From Chloroflexota bacterium (lineage in GTDB: Bacteria; Chloroflexota; Anaerolineae; Promineifilales; Promineifilaceae): DNA of 55,976 nucleotides. The notes beneath the pieces are model-generated. The model was not told the DNA's origin and did not search any database. It was given only the letters and a program-made list of their open reading frames with translations. This document shows, piece by piece, positions 44,555 through 54,018 of the stretch. The stretch is from contig JAHDEB010000002.1 in assembly GCA_020629055.1 (NCBI GenBank), forward strand, positions 7,079-63,054, read 5' to 3'. The position numbers were made by a program, and so were the translations under genes. How positions within the stretch are numbered: the stretch's first letter is position 1; the number at the start of each line of letters is the position of its first letter.

Positions 44555-46108
44555 ATGAAAAATAGGTTTCTTAATTTTTCCCTCGCGACTCTGGTCATTC
44601 TTGCTGCCGTTTTTGGCGTGTTTTGGCTGCGTTTAAGTGGTGAAGAGGCGGCCGTTGAATTGTCTGAATTGCCGGCCGGCCGTGGCTTGCAAGGTGGGGC
44701 ACGTTCAGAGTCAGAAAAAACAGAGGCGGATGTTCCGACTTTAGATCCGACCGCTACCCCACGCAGTACATTTACCCCGATCCCGACAATTACAAATACT
44801 CCACCCCCTGGTGCATCTTTGACCCCCCGGCCTACCTTCACACCCCGGCCGGAAAAGACCCCGACCAGTCAGCCTACCCCCGTTGTCGAACTGGCTGAAA
44901 TAGATGAGGATCAGCTGCCTGAAGGGGTGCCAACACCGGTTGAAATGATTGAAATGCCCGCTGGGGTAACAAACATTTTGCTAATCGGTAGCGATACCCC
45001 AAGCGATGCCAACGCTGACATCTCTGTTCGCACCGACTCGCTCATTCTTGTCTCGGTCAATCGCGACATTGGCACCGCGTCGATGATTTCGATTCCGCGT
45101 GACCTTTACGTCTACGTTCCAGGTTGGGCAAACAACAGAATTAATACAGCCTTTGCCCATGGCAATCAGGTCGATTATCCTGGGGGGGGCGTTAAATTAC
45201 TAAAAGATACGGTTCTGTATAATTTCGGAATCCCGGTCCATTATTATGCCCAAATCGACTTTTCCGGCTTTGAAGGAATTGTTGATTCATTGGGCGGTAT
45301 CGAAATATCAAATAGCTGTTCGCTGACAGATTGGAAGTTAAAAGAACCCGGGCTAGATATCGAAGTTGAAGAAAACTGGGAACTGGTAACCCTAGACCCT
45401 GGCGTGCATCAGATGGATGGCTTTACGGCGCTTTGGTATGCCCGTTCTCGGCGTACGACCAGTGATTTTGATCGCGGCCGACGCCAGCAACAGATCATGG
45501 ATGCGATTCTTGAAAAGGGGATCGATCTTAATCTGATCGCCCAAGCACCCTCCGTGTGGGATTCGTTTCAACAGACGGTCAAAACCGATATGGACATAGG
45601 CAAGGCGTTGCAATTGGCCGCCGTAGCCCCTAGCGTGCAAGAAAATGGGATTCAGCATTTATCCCTGACCCGTGGTGAAATCGAAGGGTTCGTACTACCG
45701 TCAGGGGCAAGCGTGTCCGTTTTAGTGCCAGATGAAGCCAAACGTACCTTTACCCGCTTGTATGACATTTCAGGGCTGAACCGGTCTGCTCGTTCTCCTA
45801 TTTCTATCGAGCTAGTGAACGGATCCAGCAATCCAGAACTCACCCAAATTGTCGCCTCGACGATTGAGTGGTTCGGTATGATACCGGTCATTTCGGATGA
45901 GCAGGTTGAAGCGACTCAACCGGTTGATATTGAATACTATGGCCCGAACTTTAAAGGATCATATAGTGGGCTGGTCAGCTGGGTGTTTGATGTGCCGTTA
46001 CGAGAAATTGAACTCGTTGATGGAAAGCTAGCCCCTTACAGCTATCGGGTGATACTCGGAGATGATTTTAGCCCCTGTCGAAACCCGCTCTATGCCCCAC
46101 GCAGTTAA
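44555..46108 (+). CDS. LytR-CpsA-Psr (LCP) family glycopolymer ligase
   Basis: A 517-residue protein: one N-terminal membrane helix, a long Thr/Pro-rich spacer (about residues 65-110), then the LCP domain (NILLIGSDT, RTDSLILVSVN, SIPRDLYVYVPG, NRINTAFAHG, WYARSRRTTSDFDRGRRQQQ). Its Arg/Asp residues bind polyprenyl pyrophosphate. A C-terminal LytR_C-like domain (SPISIELVNGSSNPE) follows. LCP enzymes attach lipid-linked glycans to peptidoglycan, so this is the likely final step for the product of this cluster. It follows the permease after 49 bp. Confidence 0.92.
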   Translation: MKNRFLNFSLATLVILAAVFGVFWLRLSGEEAAVELSELPAGRGLQGGARSESEKTEADVPTLDPTATPRSTFTPIPTITNTPPPGASLTPRPTFTPRPEKTPTSQPTPVVELAEIDEDQLPEGVPTPVEMIEMPAGVTNILLIGSDTPSDANADISVRTDSLILVSVNRDIGTASMISIPRDLYVYVPGWANNRINTAFAHGNQVDYPGGGVKLLKDTVLYNFGIPVHYYAQIDFSGFEGIVDSLGGIEISNSCSLTDWKLKEPGLDIEVEENWELVTLDPGVHQMDGFTALWYARSRRTTSDFDRGRRQQQIMDAILEKGIDLNLIAQAPSVWDSFQQTVKTDMDIGKALQLAAVAPSVQENGIQHLSLTRGEIEGFVLPSGASVSVLVPDEAKRTFTRLYDISGLNRSARSPISIELVNGSSNPELTQIVASTIEWFGMIPVISDEQVEATQPVDIEYYGPNFKGSYSGLVSWVFDVPLREIELVDGKLAPYSYRVILGDDFSPCRNPLYAPRS

Positions 46109-46555
46109 GGCTTTTTCTTCCTTTATGAAAATGTCAACGTGTCGTGCGAGTCTTGACTTCATTTATTCCGCATCCCTTTTAATTGGCCCATATCGATGCC
46201 CTGCCAACTATTTGGGTTACTAAATAGCTATCTTTATCAATAAAATTTTAAAGAATTCTTTTGTTTGCTCACCCTGATAGATTAGAATCAACAGTTGAAC
46301 TTGCCCCGATATCATGTTCGGGACGTACAATTATCGATGAATTGGGGCCATTTGCCTTTAGAGTTGAGCTGTAATCGCCCATATTTATGGGATTCGAAAA
46401 CCCCTATTCACCCTTTTCAAAAAGAGAGATATTATCTAAAAATATACGGTGCTAAACATCGATCCTCGATTGCCACGTTGAGTGGCCAAAGGCCGAAAGA
46501 AATAAGCGAAGGTCCCCATGCATAGCGCCATACATCATTATTAGGATATTAAGTT
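46109..46555. other. Intergenic region within the glycan cluster
   Basis: These 447 bp separate the LCP gene from the lipoprotein gene. No terminator, clear promoter pair or convincing gene was seen. A 76-codon frame at 46295-46525 lacks a ribosome binding site and protein-like composition. The A/T content is higher than in the flanking genes, consistent with a promoter for the downstream five-gene run. Confidence 0.45.
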
Positions 46556-47641
46556 ATGACCCGTTTGAATCATAAAATTGTTTTGTTTAGTTTAGTTTCT
46601 ATGGTTGCGTTTTTGGTAGCTTGTGGCAGTGATCAGCCGGTGCCAGTCGCGACACAGACAACGGTAGAACAGCCCGTTGCCGTTGAAAGTGTTTCTGAAA
46701 ACAGTGAATTGACGGCCGAAGGCTACCCTAGCCCCGATGGATACCCAGGGCCAGAAACCCAAGGGACAAACCCCGAGACACTAAAACGGCCGGAGCAGTG
46801 GAATCAATTTCCTGGCTCAATCGCGTTTTCTTCTGATCGAATTAGCCTCTCAGATGTCTTTATTTTGAACGGGGAAACCGGATTACTCGAAAAGTTTCCA
46901 GTTAATGTTGCCGCATACGAGCCAGATTGGTCACCCGATTGTCAAAAAATCGGGGTGACTGGCGCAACCGCCACCAACGTTTTCCGCTTATTTATCGGCG
47001 ATGCATCCGGGCAAAATGGTTCTGCAGATATCGGAACAGACAATTCAGAAAACGCCTTTGACTATGGCCTTGATTGGTCCCCTAACGGACAAATTGTGGC
47101 GTTTCATCGTTTAACACCGCCTAAAATTAATATCTGTTTTGCAGATGCGGCAACGGGTGAAGTTCTCTCTTGTCTGCCAAATGTGGGCTACAGCAACGCG
47201 ATGCCAGCATGGTCGCCCGACGGCACTAAATTTGTGTTTAGCAGCGACCGATCTGGGAATTACGAACTGTATTCAGCAAACTACCCAGATGATGGAAATT
47301 ACACGCAGCTGACAAACAATCCCGACTTAGATTACGATCCTGAATATTCACCAGATGGTTCAAAAATCGTATTCTCATCACGGCGTACGTCTCACTTCGA
47401 CATATACACGATTAATCCAGATGGCAGTGGCGAAGCACAAATAACTTCGATCGGTAGCGATGAAAAGGCACCGACTTGGGTCGGGAATAGCCAAATCGCC
47501 TTGGTGTCTGACCAAACCACCAATGACGAGATTTATCTTGTGGATGCGTTTGGGGGGCCGGTCACCCAATTAACAAAAGATCATCAGCTTACCTTTAATT
47601 TAGCGATGGATTCAGACCCAACGTGGTGCGGTTCAAATTAA
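46556..47641 (+). CDS. TolB-like beta-propeller lipoprotein
   Basis: A 361-residue protein with a lipoprotein signal (hydrophobic core then lipobox LVACGS, Cys about 23), a Pro/Thr/Glu-rich spacer and a beta-propeller built from PD40-type repeats: YEPDWSPDCQKIGV, YGLDWSPNGQIVAFHR, PAWSPDGTKFVFSSDRSG, PEYSPDGSKIVFSSRR and APTWVGNSQIALVSDQ. It would be anchored on the outer leaflet of the membrane. Such propellers bind protein or glycan partners; here one might organise the glycan machinery, but this is inference. Its stop lies 1 nt before the next start. Confidence 0.88.
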   Translation: MTRLNHKIVLFSLVSMVAFLVACGSDQPVPVATQTTVEQPVAVESVSENSELTAEGYPSPDGYPGPETQGTNPETLKRPEQWNQFPGSIAFSSDRISLSDVFILNGETGLLEKFPVNVAAYEPDWSPDCQKIGVTGATATNVFRLFIGDASGQNGSADIGTDNSENAFDYGLDWSPNGQIVAFHRLTPPKINICFADAATGEVLSCLPNVGYSNAMPAWSPDGTKFVFSSDRSGNYELYSANYPDDGNYTQLTNNPDLDYDPEYSPDGSKIVFSSRRTSHFDIYTINPDGSGEAQITSIGSDEKAPTWVGNSQIALVSDQTTNDEIYLVDAFGGPVTQLTKDHQLTFNLAMDSDPTWCGSN

Positions 47642-47642
47642 A

Positions 47643-49304
47643 ATGACAGATTCCCCAAAGTTTGTGCTGATCGGTTTGGATGGTGCGACGTTCGATTGGT
47701 TGACACCTTTAACCGAAACAGGCAAGCTGCCTTATCTAAAAACGCTGCTAGATGAAAGCGGTTGGGGGCGGTTGCAATCAACCGTCCCTCCATTTACCGC
47801 AACAGCTTGGAGCAGCTTCATGACCGGTTTAAACCCGGGTCAGCACGGCATTTTAGCTTTTGAAATGCGTGACCGGTTTAACTACGACCGTTTAGATGAG
47901 GGATTTGTCAATTCAGACCGATTACAGCTTACACTTTGGGAAATTTTAAATGCGGCCGGTAAAACAACCGGCGTTGTCAATGTCCCGCTAACGTATCCAG
48001 CCCGGCCGGTAGACGGCTACATGATCACCGGAATGATGAGCCCAAAGCAGGGGGAACGTATAACTTACCCTCCAGAGCTGGCTCAAGAGCTAGACAATTA
48101 CCAAATCGACGTTGAGTTTATTCGAGATGGGGACGACTTCGACCGGTATGTAAGCCTTGATAAAAAGAAGATGTTGACCGAGATTCGGGACGTGATGCGG
48201 GGCAGAATTCGTCAATGCCAGCAGTTGCTCACCCAGCAGCCCACCGACTTCTTTATGGTTGTGTTTACCAGCACAGATCGGTTGTCACACTTTTTTTGGG
48301 ATGAATTGTGTGAGGTTGCGGCCGGTAAGCTTTCCACTCCGTTGCACCACGATATTTTAGCCTTACTAATCGAACTTGATCAGGGGTTACAGACTTTGGT
48401 CGAATGCGCCGGGGCTGAGTCCTCTGTCATGCTGATGTCAGACCATGGTTTTGGCCCTTCGCCTGATAAGCGGGCGCACTTAAACGTTTGGCTGCAGCAG
48501 CAAGGGTGGTTGACAAAGCGGGGGCGTGAGTCGCTTACAGACTTAGAATATTGGCGCGTCTGGTTGGGGCAAAGGACCTTGCTCAAAAAGATGCTCCGCG
48601 CGCTTATCCCGCAGAAATCGCAAGACAATCTAACAAAATCTTCCATGCAAAACAGCCGAGACATTGTTGATTGGTCAAAGACAAAAGCGTTTTTTGTACC
48701 GATTTATTTTCAGGTATGCGGAATATCGATTAATCAAATAGATGAACGGCGTGAAGGCATTGTGGCCAGCGGGGCCGGGTACGATGCTTTAAGAGCAGAC
48801 ATTGTAAACGCCCTTAAAGCGTTGAAAGACCCGGAAACCAATCGGCCGATAGTCGAGCGCGTTCGCTTGCGTGAGGAGCTATTTAAAGGCGATTACCTTG
48901 AAGGCTTCCCCGATATCATTGTCGAGCTGGACCCTGCGTACGTCGGTGCCCAGTCTCTGGCGGGCAGCCGAGTAGTTGAACCACACCAACCTTTTCGTTC
49001 TGGCGAACATCGGGAAGATGGGATATTTTCGCTGAAAACCCCACATACCAAGGCTTCCCCAAATATCGCGGGATTAAAATTAGAAGATGTCGCTGCTACC
49101 GTTTGTTACGCCATGAATGTTCCTTTGCCACATGCGTTTGATGCCCAAGTGCAAAAAAATCTTTTTAAAGAAGATCATCTCGAAGAGCAATCGATTCAAC
49201 ATGCAGATATCAAAGCCAGCTATCGGCCGGATGAATATCACACATTGTCGGCCGACGAAGAGCTGGTCGAGCAGCGTTTGCGTGGTTTAGGATACCTAGA
49301 GTAA
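47643..49304 (+). CDS. Alkaline-phosphatase superfamily enzyme 1 (phosphodiesterase/nucleotide pyrophosphatase-like)
   Basis: This 553-residue protein has the PF01663-like metal-site layout: Asp13 in IGLDGATFDW, candidate nucleophile Thr52 in PPFTATAWSSFMTG, GLNPGQHGI, the metal site MSDHGFGPSPD and further His/Asp residues downstream (EHREDGIF). The superfamily hydrolyses or transfers phosphate, phosphodiester or sulfate esters. No signal peptide or membrane helix is visible, so it is probably cytoplasmic unless exported by an unseen route. It ends with VEQRLRGLGYLE, shared with the next gene. In this setting it may edit a nucleotide-sugar or a glycan substituent. Confidence 0.88.
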   Translation: MTDSPKFVLIGLDGATFDWLTPLTETGKLPYLKTLLDESGWGRLQSTVPPFTATAWSSFMTGLNPGQHGILAFEMRDRFNYDRLDEGFVNSDRLQLTLWEILNAAGKTTGVVNVPLTYPARPVDGYMITGMMSPKQGERITYPPELAQELDNYQIDVEFIRDGDDFDRYVSLDKKKMLTEIRDVMRGRIRQCQQLLTQQPTDFFMVVFTSTDRLSHFFWDELCEVAAGKLSTPLHHDILALLIELDQGLQTLVECAGAESSVMLMSDHGFGPSPDKRAHLNVWLQQQGWLTKRGRESLTDLEYWRVWLGQRTLLKKMLRALIPQKSQDNLTKSSMQNSRDIVDWSKTKAFFVPIYFQVCGISINQIDERREGIVASGAGYDALRADIVNALKALKDPETNRPIVERVRLREELFKGDYLEGFPDIIVELDPAYVGAQSLAGSRVVEPHQPFRSGEHREDGIFSLKTPHTKASPNIAGLKLEDVAATVCYAMNVPLPHAFDAQVQKNLFKEDHLEEQSIQHADIKASYRPDEYHTLSADEELVEQRLRGLGYLE

Positions 49305-49309
49305 CGATT

Positions 49310-50962
49310 ATGCCAGCAACTCCCCCGCAAATAGCCGTTATCGGTTTAGATGGTGCAGATTGGCGCTTGCTTCGCCCGTGGCTAGATGCCGGGCATCTTC
49401 CCACCTTAGCCAAACTGGTCGAAACCGGTGCCTCTGGCGATCTCATGTCGACCATTCGCCCTGAAAGCTCCGTTGCCTGGTCCTCTTTTGCAACCGGTGT
49501 GAACCCCGGCAAACATGGGGTCTACGGATTTATGCGCCAGACGGATCAAGAGGGGCAATTTGAAATCTCCAATGGGAGCCATATTCAAGCGAATCGTTTT
49601 TGGGACCTGCTTGGCAACGCGGACAAACAAGTTGGCCTGATCAACATTCCGTTTACTTACCCACCCAGACCGGTAAATGGATTTTTGATCAGCGGTATGT
49701 TGACCCCCAATGACAGCGTCAATTTTACCCATCCCCCCGAATTAAAGTCACAACTGCTCAATCAATTTAAAAGCCTGACTTTTGACGCTGGGGATGATGT
49801 GTCTGATAAGCAAACATTGCTCGACGGCTCAAATAAATTTACTCAACAACAAATCGATCTGTCGATCAAACTGTTAAAAGAACAAACGCCAGACTTTTTT
49901 AGTGTCGTTTTTACCGCCTTAGACCGGCTGCAGCATTTCTTGTGGTCCGATTTAGACCCAAACCATCCTGAATTCTCAGACCAATCTGACTATTTTTCGC
50001 AACAGCTTTTACAGCACATGCAGCTGGTTGATGCAGGCATTGAGAAAATTATTTCTCAGCTCACAGCCGGTTCACTCGTCATCTTAATTTCTGATCATGG
50101 GTTTAACAGTTTTGCCCGCCGTTTTTATATCAACCGATGGCTCATTCAAAAAGGGCTGTTGGTGATTCAAGCGTCACAGAATCAAAGAAATCAAACGCTG
50201 GTTCAGTTGTTAGAAAAAATGAAAAATGTAAAGTGGCTGCGAATGCTGAAGCAAGCGCTGTTGCCGACAGATTGGGGTCCACAAAAACTGGCGACCGCAT
50301 TAAACACACAGTCGTTTGATTGGGAGAAGAGCCAAGTTTATTATTCTCCCGATGGTGGATTACGGGTTAATTCACAAGCGAGCCGATTTAATGGGGCGTT
50401 GACAGAAGATCAATCGGCCGAATTGCTCTCGAACGTCACCCAAGAATTAATGGAGCTGATTGACCCTGAAACCGGCAATCGGCCGATTGCCGAAATTTAT
50501 CGGTCGGCCGATTTATATCAGGGGGATCAACTCTCTAAAGCGCCTGATTTAATTGTAGAACCACAACGTTCTGCAAAGTCACCCCTAGCAAATTACATTC
50601 TTGATAGCAAAATCGACAGCAGTAGCGACCTGTTTACACAGTCTGATCCATATTCTGGCAATCACGACCAAAAAGGGATCTTTATCGCCCATGGCGAGCA
50701 GATCAAGTCGCAAAATGATGTCGAGATGCATATTATGGATGTCGCGCCGACCGTTTTGTCAGCGTTGAACCTGCCCATCCCCAACTATATCGACGGCCGG
50801 CCGTTGATTGAACTGTTTGAGGCAGAGTCTCAGCCAGAAATTAAATACGTCGAAAGCCCTATGTTTGACGAAGGCGCCATACCCGAAGATGAAAACGAAG
50901 ACGATGAGGATTTAGACGAGCTAATCGAAGAACGGTTGCGCAACCTTGGGTATTTAGACTAA
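49310..50962 (+). CDS. Alkaline-phosphatase superfamily enzyme 2
   Basis: A 550-residue tandem paralogue of the preceding gene, 5 bp downstream. It has Asp14 in IGLDGADWRLL and a PESSVAWSSFATG segment in which Ser53 takes the place of the paralogue's Thr52, followed by NPGKHGVYGF, LISDHGFNSF and NHDQKGIFIAHG, and ends with EERLRNLGYLD. The Thr-to-Ser change at the nucleophile suggests different substrate or reaction. An acidic stretch (EDENEDDEDLDE) precedes the C-terminal motif. Like its neighbour, it lacks an obvious export signal. Confidence 0.88.
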   Translation: MPATPPQIAVIGLDGADWRLLRPWLDAGHLPTLAKLVETGASGDLMSTIRPESSVAWSSFATGVNPGKHGVYGFMRQTDQEGQFEISNGSHIQANRFWDLLGNADKQVGLINIPFTYPPRPVNGFLISGMLTPNDSVNFTHPPELKSQLLNQFKSLTFDAGDDVSDKQTLLDGSNKFTQQQIDLSIKLLKEQTPDFFSVVFTALDRLQHFLWSDLDPNHPEFSDQSDYFSQQLLQHMQLVDAGIEKIISQLTAGSLVILISDHGFNSFARRFYINRWLIQKGLLVIQASQNQRNQTLVQLLEKMKNVKWLRMLKQALLPTDWGPQKLATALNTQSFDWEKSQVYYSPDGGLRVNSQASRFNGALTEDQSAELLSNVTQELMELIDPETGNRPIAEIYRSADLYQGDQLSKAPDLIVEPQRSAKSPLANYILDSKIDSSSDLFTQSDPYSGNHDQKGIFIAHGEQIKSQNDVEMHIMDVAPTVLSALNLPIPNYIDGRPLIELFEAESQPEIKYVESPMFDEGAIPEDENEDDEDLDELIEERLRNLGYLD

Positions 50963-51019
50963 CTAAATATCTGGTGCCCCATTTTTTATTAAAGTCCTAA
51001 CTTTAAATCCCGCTAAAAC

Positions 51020-52447
51020 ATGAACCCTGTTTTAAAAGTTCTAAAAAACTCGACCTTGTTGTCGGTCTCAATTTTGTTTGAGCGAATTGCAGGCTTGGTT
51101 TTAGCTTGGTATGTGGCCCGCTTTATCGGCCGGGAGCTATGGGGAGAGTACAACACCGTCTTGTCGTTTGTGTTGATCGGCGTTTCTGTTGGTCCCTGGG
51201 GGTTAAACACCCTGTTGCCGCGTGAAATCGGCCGATCTCACGAGAAGCTAAAAGTGTACCTTGGCAGCTCTGTCGTGATCGGCACAGCAATTACGCTCAT
51301 CCTCGTCGCAATCCTCGCATTGGTCGTTTACCTTATCGACTATCCGCCGGAACTCATGCGTTTAATCTTTCTCGCCTTAGCCATCGCCGTGCTACCTCAG
51401 GTTGAAGGATTTCTATTTGAGGCCGCCATCATCGGTATCGAACGGATGGAGTGGGTCGTTATCGCCCGCATCCCCATGACGATCTTGCGTATCGGTGCAT
51501 CTCTTCTTCTATTACATCAGGGCTACCAAATTCGGGTTCTGTTCATTCTTTTAAGCCTCTACCATATCGGTGTCACAACCATCTACTTCATAATTCTCAA
51601 AAGAACGTACCCTGATTTTAAATTACAGCCTGATTGGGAACAGGTTAGATATTTCTTTTACCTGACCATGCCTTTTGCGATCGCAACCGGATTTACTGAA
51701 ATTTTTGGTCAGGTCGACAAGGTCATCCTATCAAAATTGCGTGACTTAGAATCTGTTGGGGTTTATTCAACCGGCATCTTGCTGATACAGCTCATCATTA
51801 TGCTTGCCCCTTCCATTATGGATTCCCTCTTTCCCAGTTTGTCACGCATGTTCGTTCAATCGCAAGAAAAGTTTGACCAGCTCATTTTGTTGATTACCAA
51901 GCTGTTCGTCTTGTTTTTCTTCCCGCTGACCGTTGTGATCTTAAGTTTGGCTGAATTTGTGATCTTATTTGGCTTTGGAGACGATTATTTCGATTCAATT
52001 GCTGTGCTACAGATCGCCGCGCTGATTGTGCTGCCATCTTATGTCTCTCGCCTTTGGTATCGGGCGACCCTCGCCAGCAACAACGAACAAAAAGGGATTG
52101 CGGTCGCAATTGTAGGGGGGCTGGCTCAAATCGGGCTAAATTTGCTGCTTATTCCCCAGTTTGGTCTATTGGGTGCCGTTTATGCCCTGTGTGGCACGGT
52201 GTTTATCCGCACAATCCATAATTTTATCAATGCCAATTCAATCTTGAATGCCGATTTAAGGTCGCTTGTGTTAAAACTATTCGGCTGCATTATTTTAAGT
52301 GGGGCCGTTTATTGGCTATTATTCATGGCAGATTTCAATGTGCTGGCGCTTGGTATCAGCTTAATTGTTTTTGGTGGCGCATTGGTTCTATCGAAAACAA
52401 TTGGCCCAGACGATGTTAAAGGGTTGCAGTTGCTTCAAAAAATCTAA
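51020..52447 (+). CDS. Wzx-type polysaccharide flippase (MVF/MOP superfamily)
   Basis: A 475-residue membrane protein with about 14 helices. N-terminus LLSVSILFERIAGLVLAWYVARFIG and GEYNTVLSFVLIG are typical of oligosaccharide flippases, as are FFYLTMPFAIATGFTEIFGQVDKVILSKL and the paired second half. It would move lipid-linked repeat units across the membrane. The cluster thus carries two alternative export routes, this flippase and the ABC permease at 43645. No Wzy polymerase was recognised nearby. Confidence 0.9.
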   Translation: MNPVLKVLKNSTLLSVSILFERIAGLVLAWYVARFIGRELWGEYNTVLSFVLIGVSVGPWGLNTLLPREIGRSHEKLKVYLGSSVVIGTAITLILVAILALVVYLIDYPPELMRLIFLALAIAVLPQVEGFLFEAAIIGIERMEWVVIARIPMTILRIGASLLLLHQGYQIRVLFILLSLYHIGVTTIYFIILKRTYPDFKLQPDWEQVRYFFYLTMPFAIATGFTEIFGQVDKVILSKLRDLESVGVYSTGILLIQLIIMLAPSIMDSLFPSLSRMFVQSQEKFDQLILLITKLFVLFFFPLTVVILSLAEFVILFGFGDDYFDSIAVLQIAALIVLPSYVSRLWYRATLASNNEQKGIAVAIVGGLAQIGLNLLLIPQFGLLGAVYALCGTVFIRTIHNFINANSILNADLRSLVLKLFGCIILSGAVYWLLFMADFNVLALGISLIVFGGALVLSKTIGPDDVKGLQLLQKI

Positions 52448-52461
52448 GCGCATCACAATTG

Positions 52462-53661
52462 ATGAACTCTATGAATATTCTTTTTGTTTGCCGTTTTTTA
52501 CCCCACGACCGTGCCCGTGACAGCGGCCGTCTAGATACCTATCGCTATATCGAGGGGCTAAGCCGCTATCATTCAGTTTCGCTAATTTCTTACGTGGCAC
52601 CGGAAGAAGAGAGCTATGTTTCTGCCTTAACGCCTGTGTGTGACAGTGTGGTTTCAGTTGAATACCATGAGAATCGATTATTAGATCGCCTCATCCGTTT
52701 GGGGTATCGACAGCTGATGAGCCGCGTCTACGGCCGCGTGTTTTCGTTTAAATATAAAAACGCCCTGCAAAAGCTAATGCGTGAAAATCGGTTTGACGTG
52801 GTGGTTTTAGACGGGATGATGGGGCTTTACGGCCGCTGGGTGGGGGATGCCAAGATCATTTTAGATGAAGTCGACATTTTCTCGCATATGGCTTACCAAG
52901 AATATTTGCAGCAGCCTTCTGGTCGTTTGCGCTGGCACCGTTGGCAAGATTGGCTCCATACAACCCATAAAGAGAATCTGTTTGTACGCCAAGCTGATGG
53001 GGTCTGGGTCCGGTCTGAAAAAGACAAGATGATTATCCAAGACTTGAATCCAGCCAAGAGCGTTCACGTCATTCAGCCATGGTTTGAAGGGCTAGATACC
53101 TTAAAAGAGCTGAAGGTTGAACGGCCGGCCGGGAATAAAATCTTATTTATGGGGGCGATGAACCTGCCTTCAAACATTCAGGCGGCCACATTTTTCGCCC
53201 AACAAGTCTTGCCTAAAGTTCAAGCAGCGATCCCAGATGCCCAATTTTATATTGTGGGCAGTCGCCCAGCTCAACAGATTACCGACTTGGCTGCCGAAAA
53301 CCCGGCCGTCATTGTGACGGGCGAGGTCGATGACCTAACCCCGTATTACGAGCAATGTGCCGTTTGCGTGGTGCCCCTATTTGTTGGCGGGGGGATTATC
53401 GTTAAAACGCTAAACGCCCTTGCGGCCGGACGACCCGTTATCGCGACCCATTTGGGTAATTCCGGTACCGGCGCTATCGCGGGGCGCGACATTTTGGTTG
53501 CAGACGCTGACCCGGATGCATTTGCACAGCCAGTTATTGACTTGTTGCAAGATTTGGAACAGTGGAGCTCGGTTGCAAACAACGGCCGCAACCATATTCA
53601 GAACAATTTTAATTGGGATCAGGCGATAGAACGGCTCAACCAATTCGTTTCTGGTATGTAG
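52462..53661 (+). CDS. GT4-family glycosyltransferase 4
   Basis: A 399-residue GT-B enzyme with N-terminus MNILFVCRFLPHDRARDSGR and C-terminal donor-site features GNKILFMGAMNLPSN, VTGEVDDLTPYYEQCAVCVVPLFVGGGIIVKTLNALAAGRPVIA. The GGG-x3-K pattern resembles GT4 enzymes of exopolysaccharide loci. Three start codons lie close together (TTG 52459, ATG 52462, ATG 52471) without a strong ribosome binding site; ATG 52471 gives the most family-like N-terminus. It follows the flippase gene with a 14-bp gap and is the last gene of the cluster. Confidence 0.9.
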   Translation: MNSMNILFVCRFLPHDRARDSGRLDTYRYIEGLSRYHSVSLISYVAPEEESYVSALTPVCDSVVSVEYHENRLLDRLIRLGYRQLMSRVYGRVFSFKYKNALQKLMRENRFDVVVLDGMMGLYGRWVGDAKIILDEVDIFSHMAYQEYLQQPSGRLRWHRWQDWLHTTHKENLFVRQADGVWVRSEKDKMIIQDLNPAKSVHVIQPWFEGLDTLKELKVERPAGNKILFMGAMNLPSNIQAATFFAQQVLPKVQAAIPDAQFYIVGSRPAQQITDLAAENPAVIVTGEVDDLTPYYEQCAVCVVPLFVGGGIIVKTLNALAAGRPVIATHLGNSGTGAIAGRDILVADADPDAFAQPVIDLLQDLEQWSSVANNGRNHIQNNFNWDQAIERLNQFVSGM

Positions 53662-53705
53662 AAATGGGGCGTTTATTGAGCAGGTGCTATGTTTTTCATT
53701 AAAAG

Positions 53706-53765
53706 GCGTGCTGCGTGGAACGTAAAAGTGGGTAGTTGCTAAATTCTACGCTCCACGCAACACGC
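53706..53765. repeat. Imperfect 22-bp inverted repeat after the glycan cluster
   Basis: The arms at 53706-53727 and 53744-53765 are complementary with three mismatches around a core TGCGTGGA/TCCACGCA, with a 16-nt loop. It lies 44 bp after the GT4 stop codon. It lacks a T-run and could be a REP-like dispersed element that doubles as a transcript 3' end. Confidence 0.55.
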
Positions 53766-53940
53766 TGTAATCACACAAATGAGGATGCTGAACAATGACG
53801 AGATGGGAATAAAACAGCCTATTTCCTAATTAATCGATTGAATGCCTGAATTTACCCATTTGTCGCCTTTTAACCCATTTATAACCCGTCTACCAGAGAG
53901 AAACAGGGGGAGGATTAGTCAAAATAATCCCTATGGGTTA

Positions 53941-53969
53941 TTGATAATTACCCTTTTGAGACCTATTAT
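53941..53969 (+). promoter_or_regulatory. Strong promoter of the surface-protein gene
   Basis: TTGATA (53941-53946) and TATTAT (53964-53969) are each 5-of-6 matches to sigma70 consensus with an ideal 17-bp spacing. Transcription would start near 53976, giving a ~53-nt leader before the ATG at 54029. Confidence 0.7.
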
Positions 53970-54012
53970 TTATCGTGAATTAGATTTGAACAGTCAGATC
54001 GAGACATCCAAC

Positions 54013-54018
54013 TAGGAG
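54013..54018 (+). promoter_or_regulatory. Strong ribosome binding site of the surface-protein gene
   Basis: TAGGAG lies 10 nt before ATG 54029 in an A/T-rich context, fitting high-level translation. Confidence 0.75.

Noticed and set aside
46295-46525. A 76-codon frame between the LCP and lipoprotein genes
   Set aside because: No ribosome binding site; the translation has no protein-like pattern.
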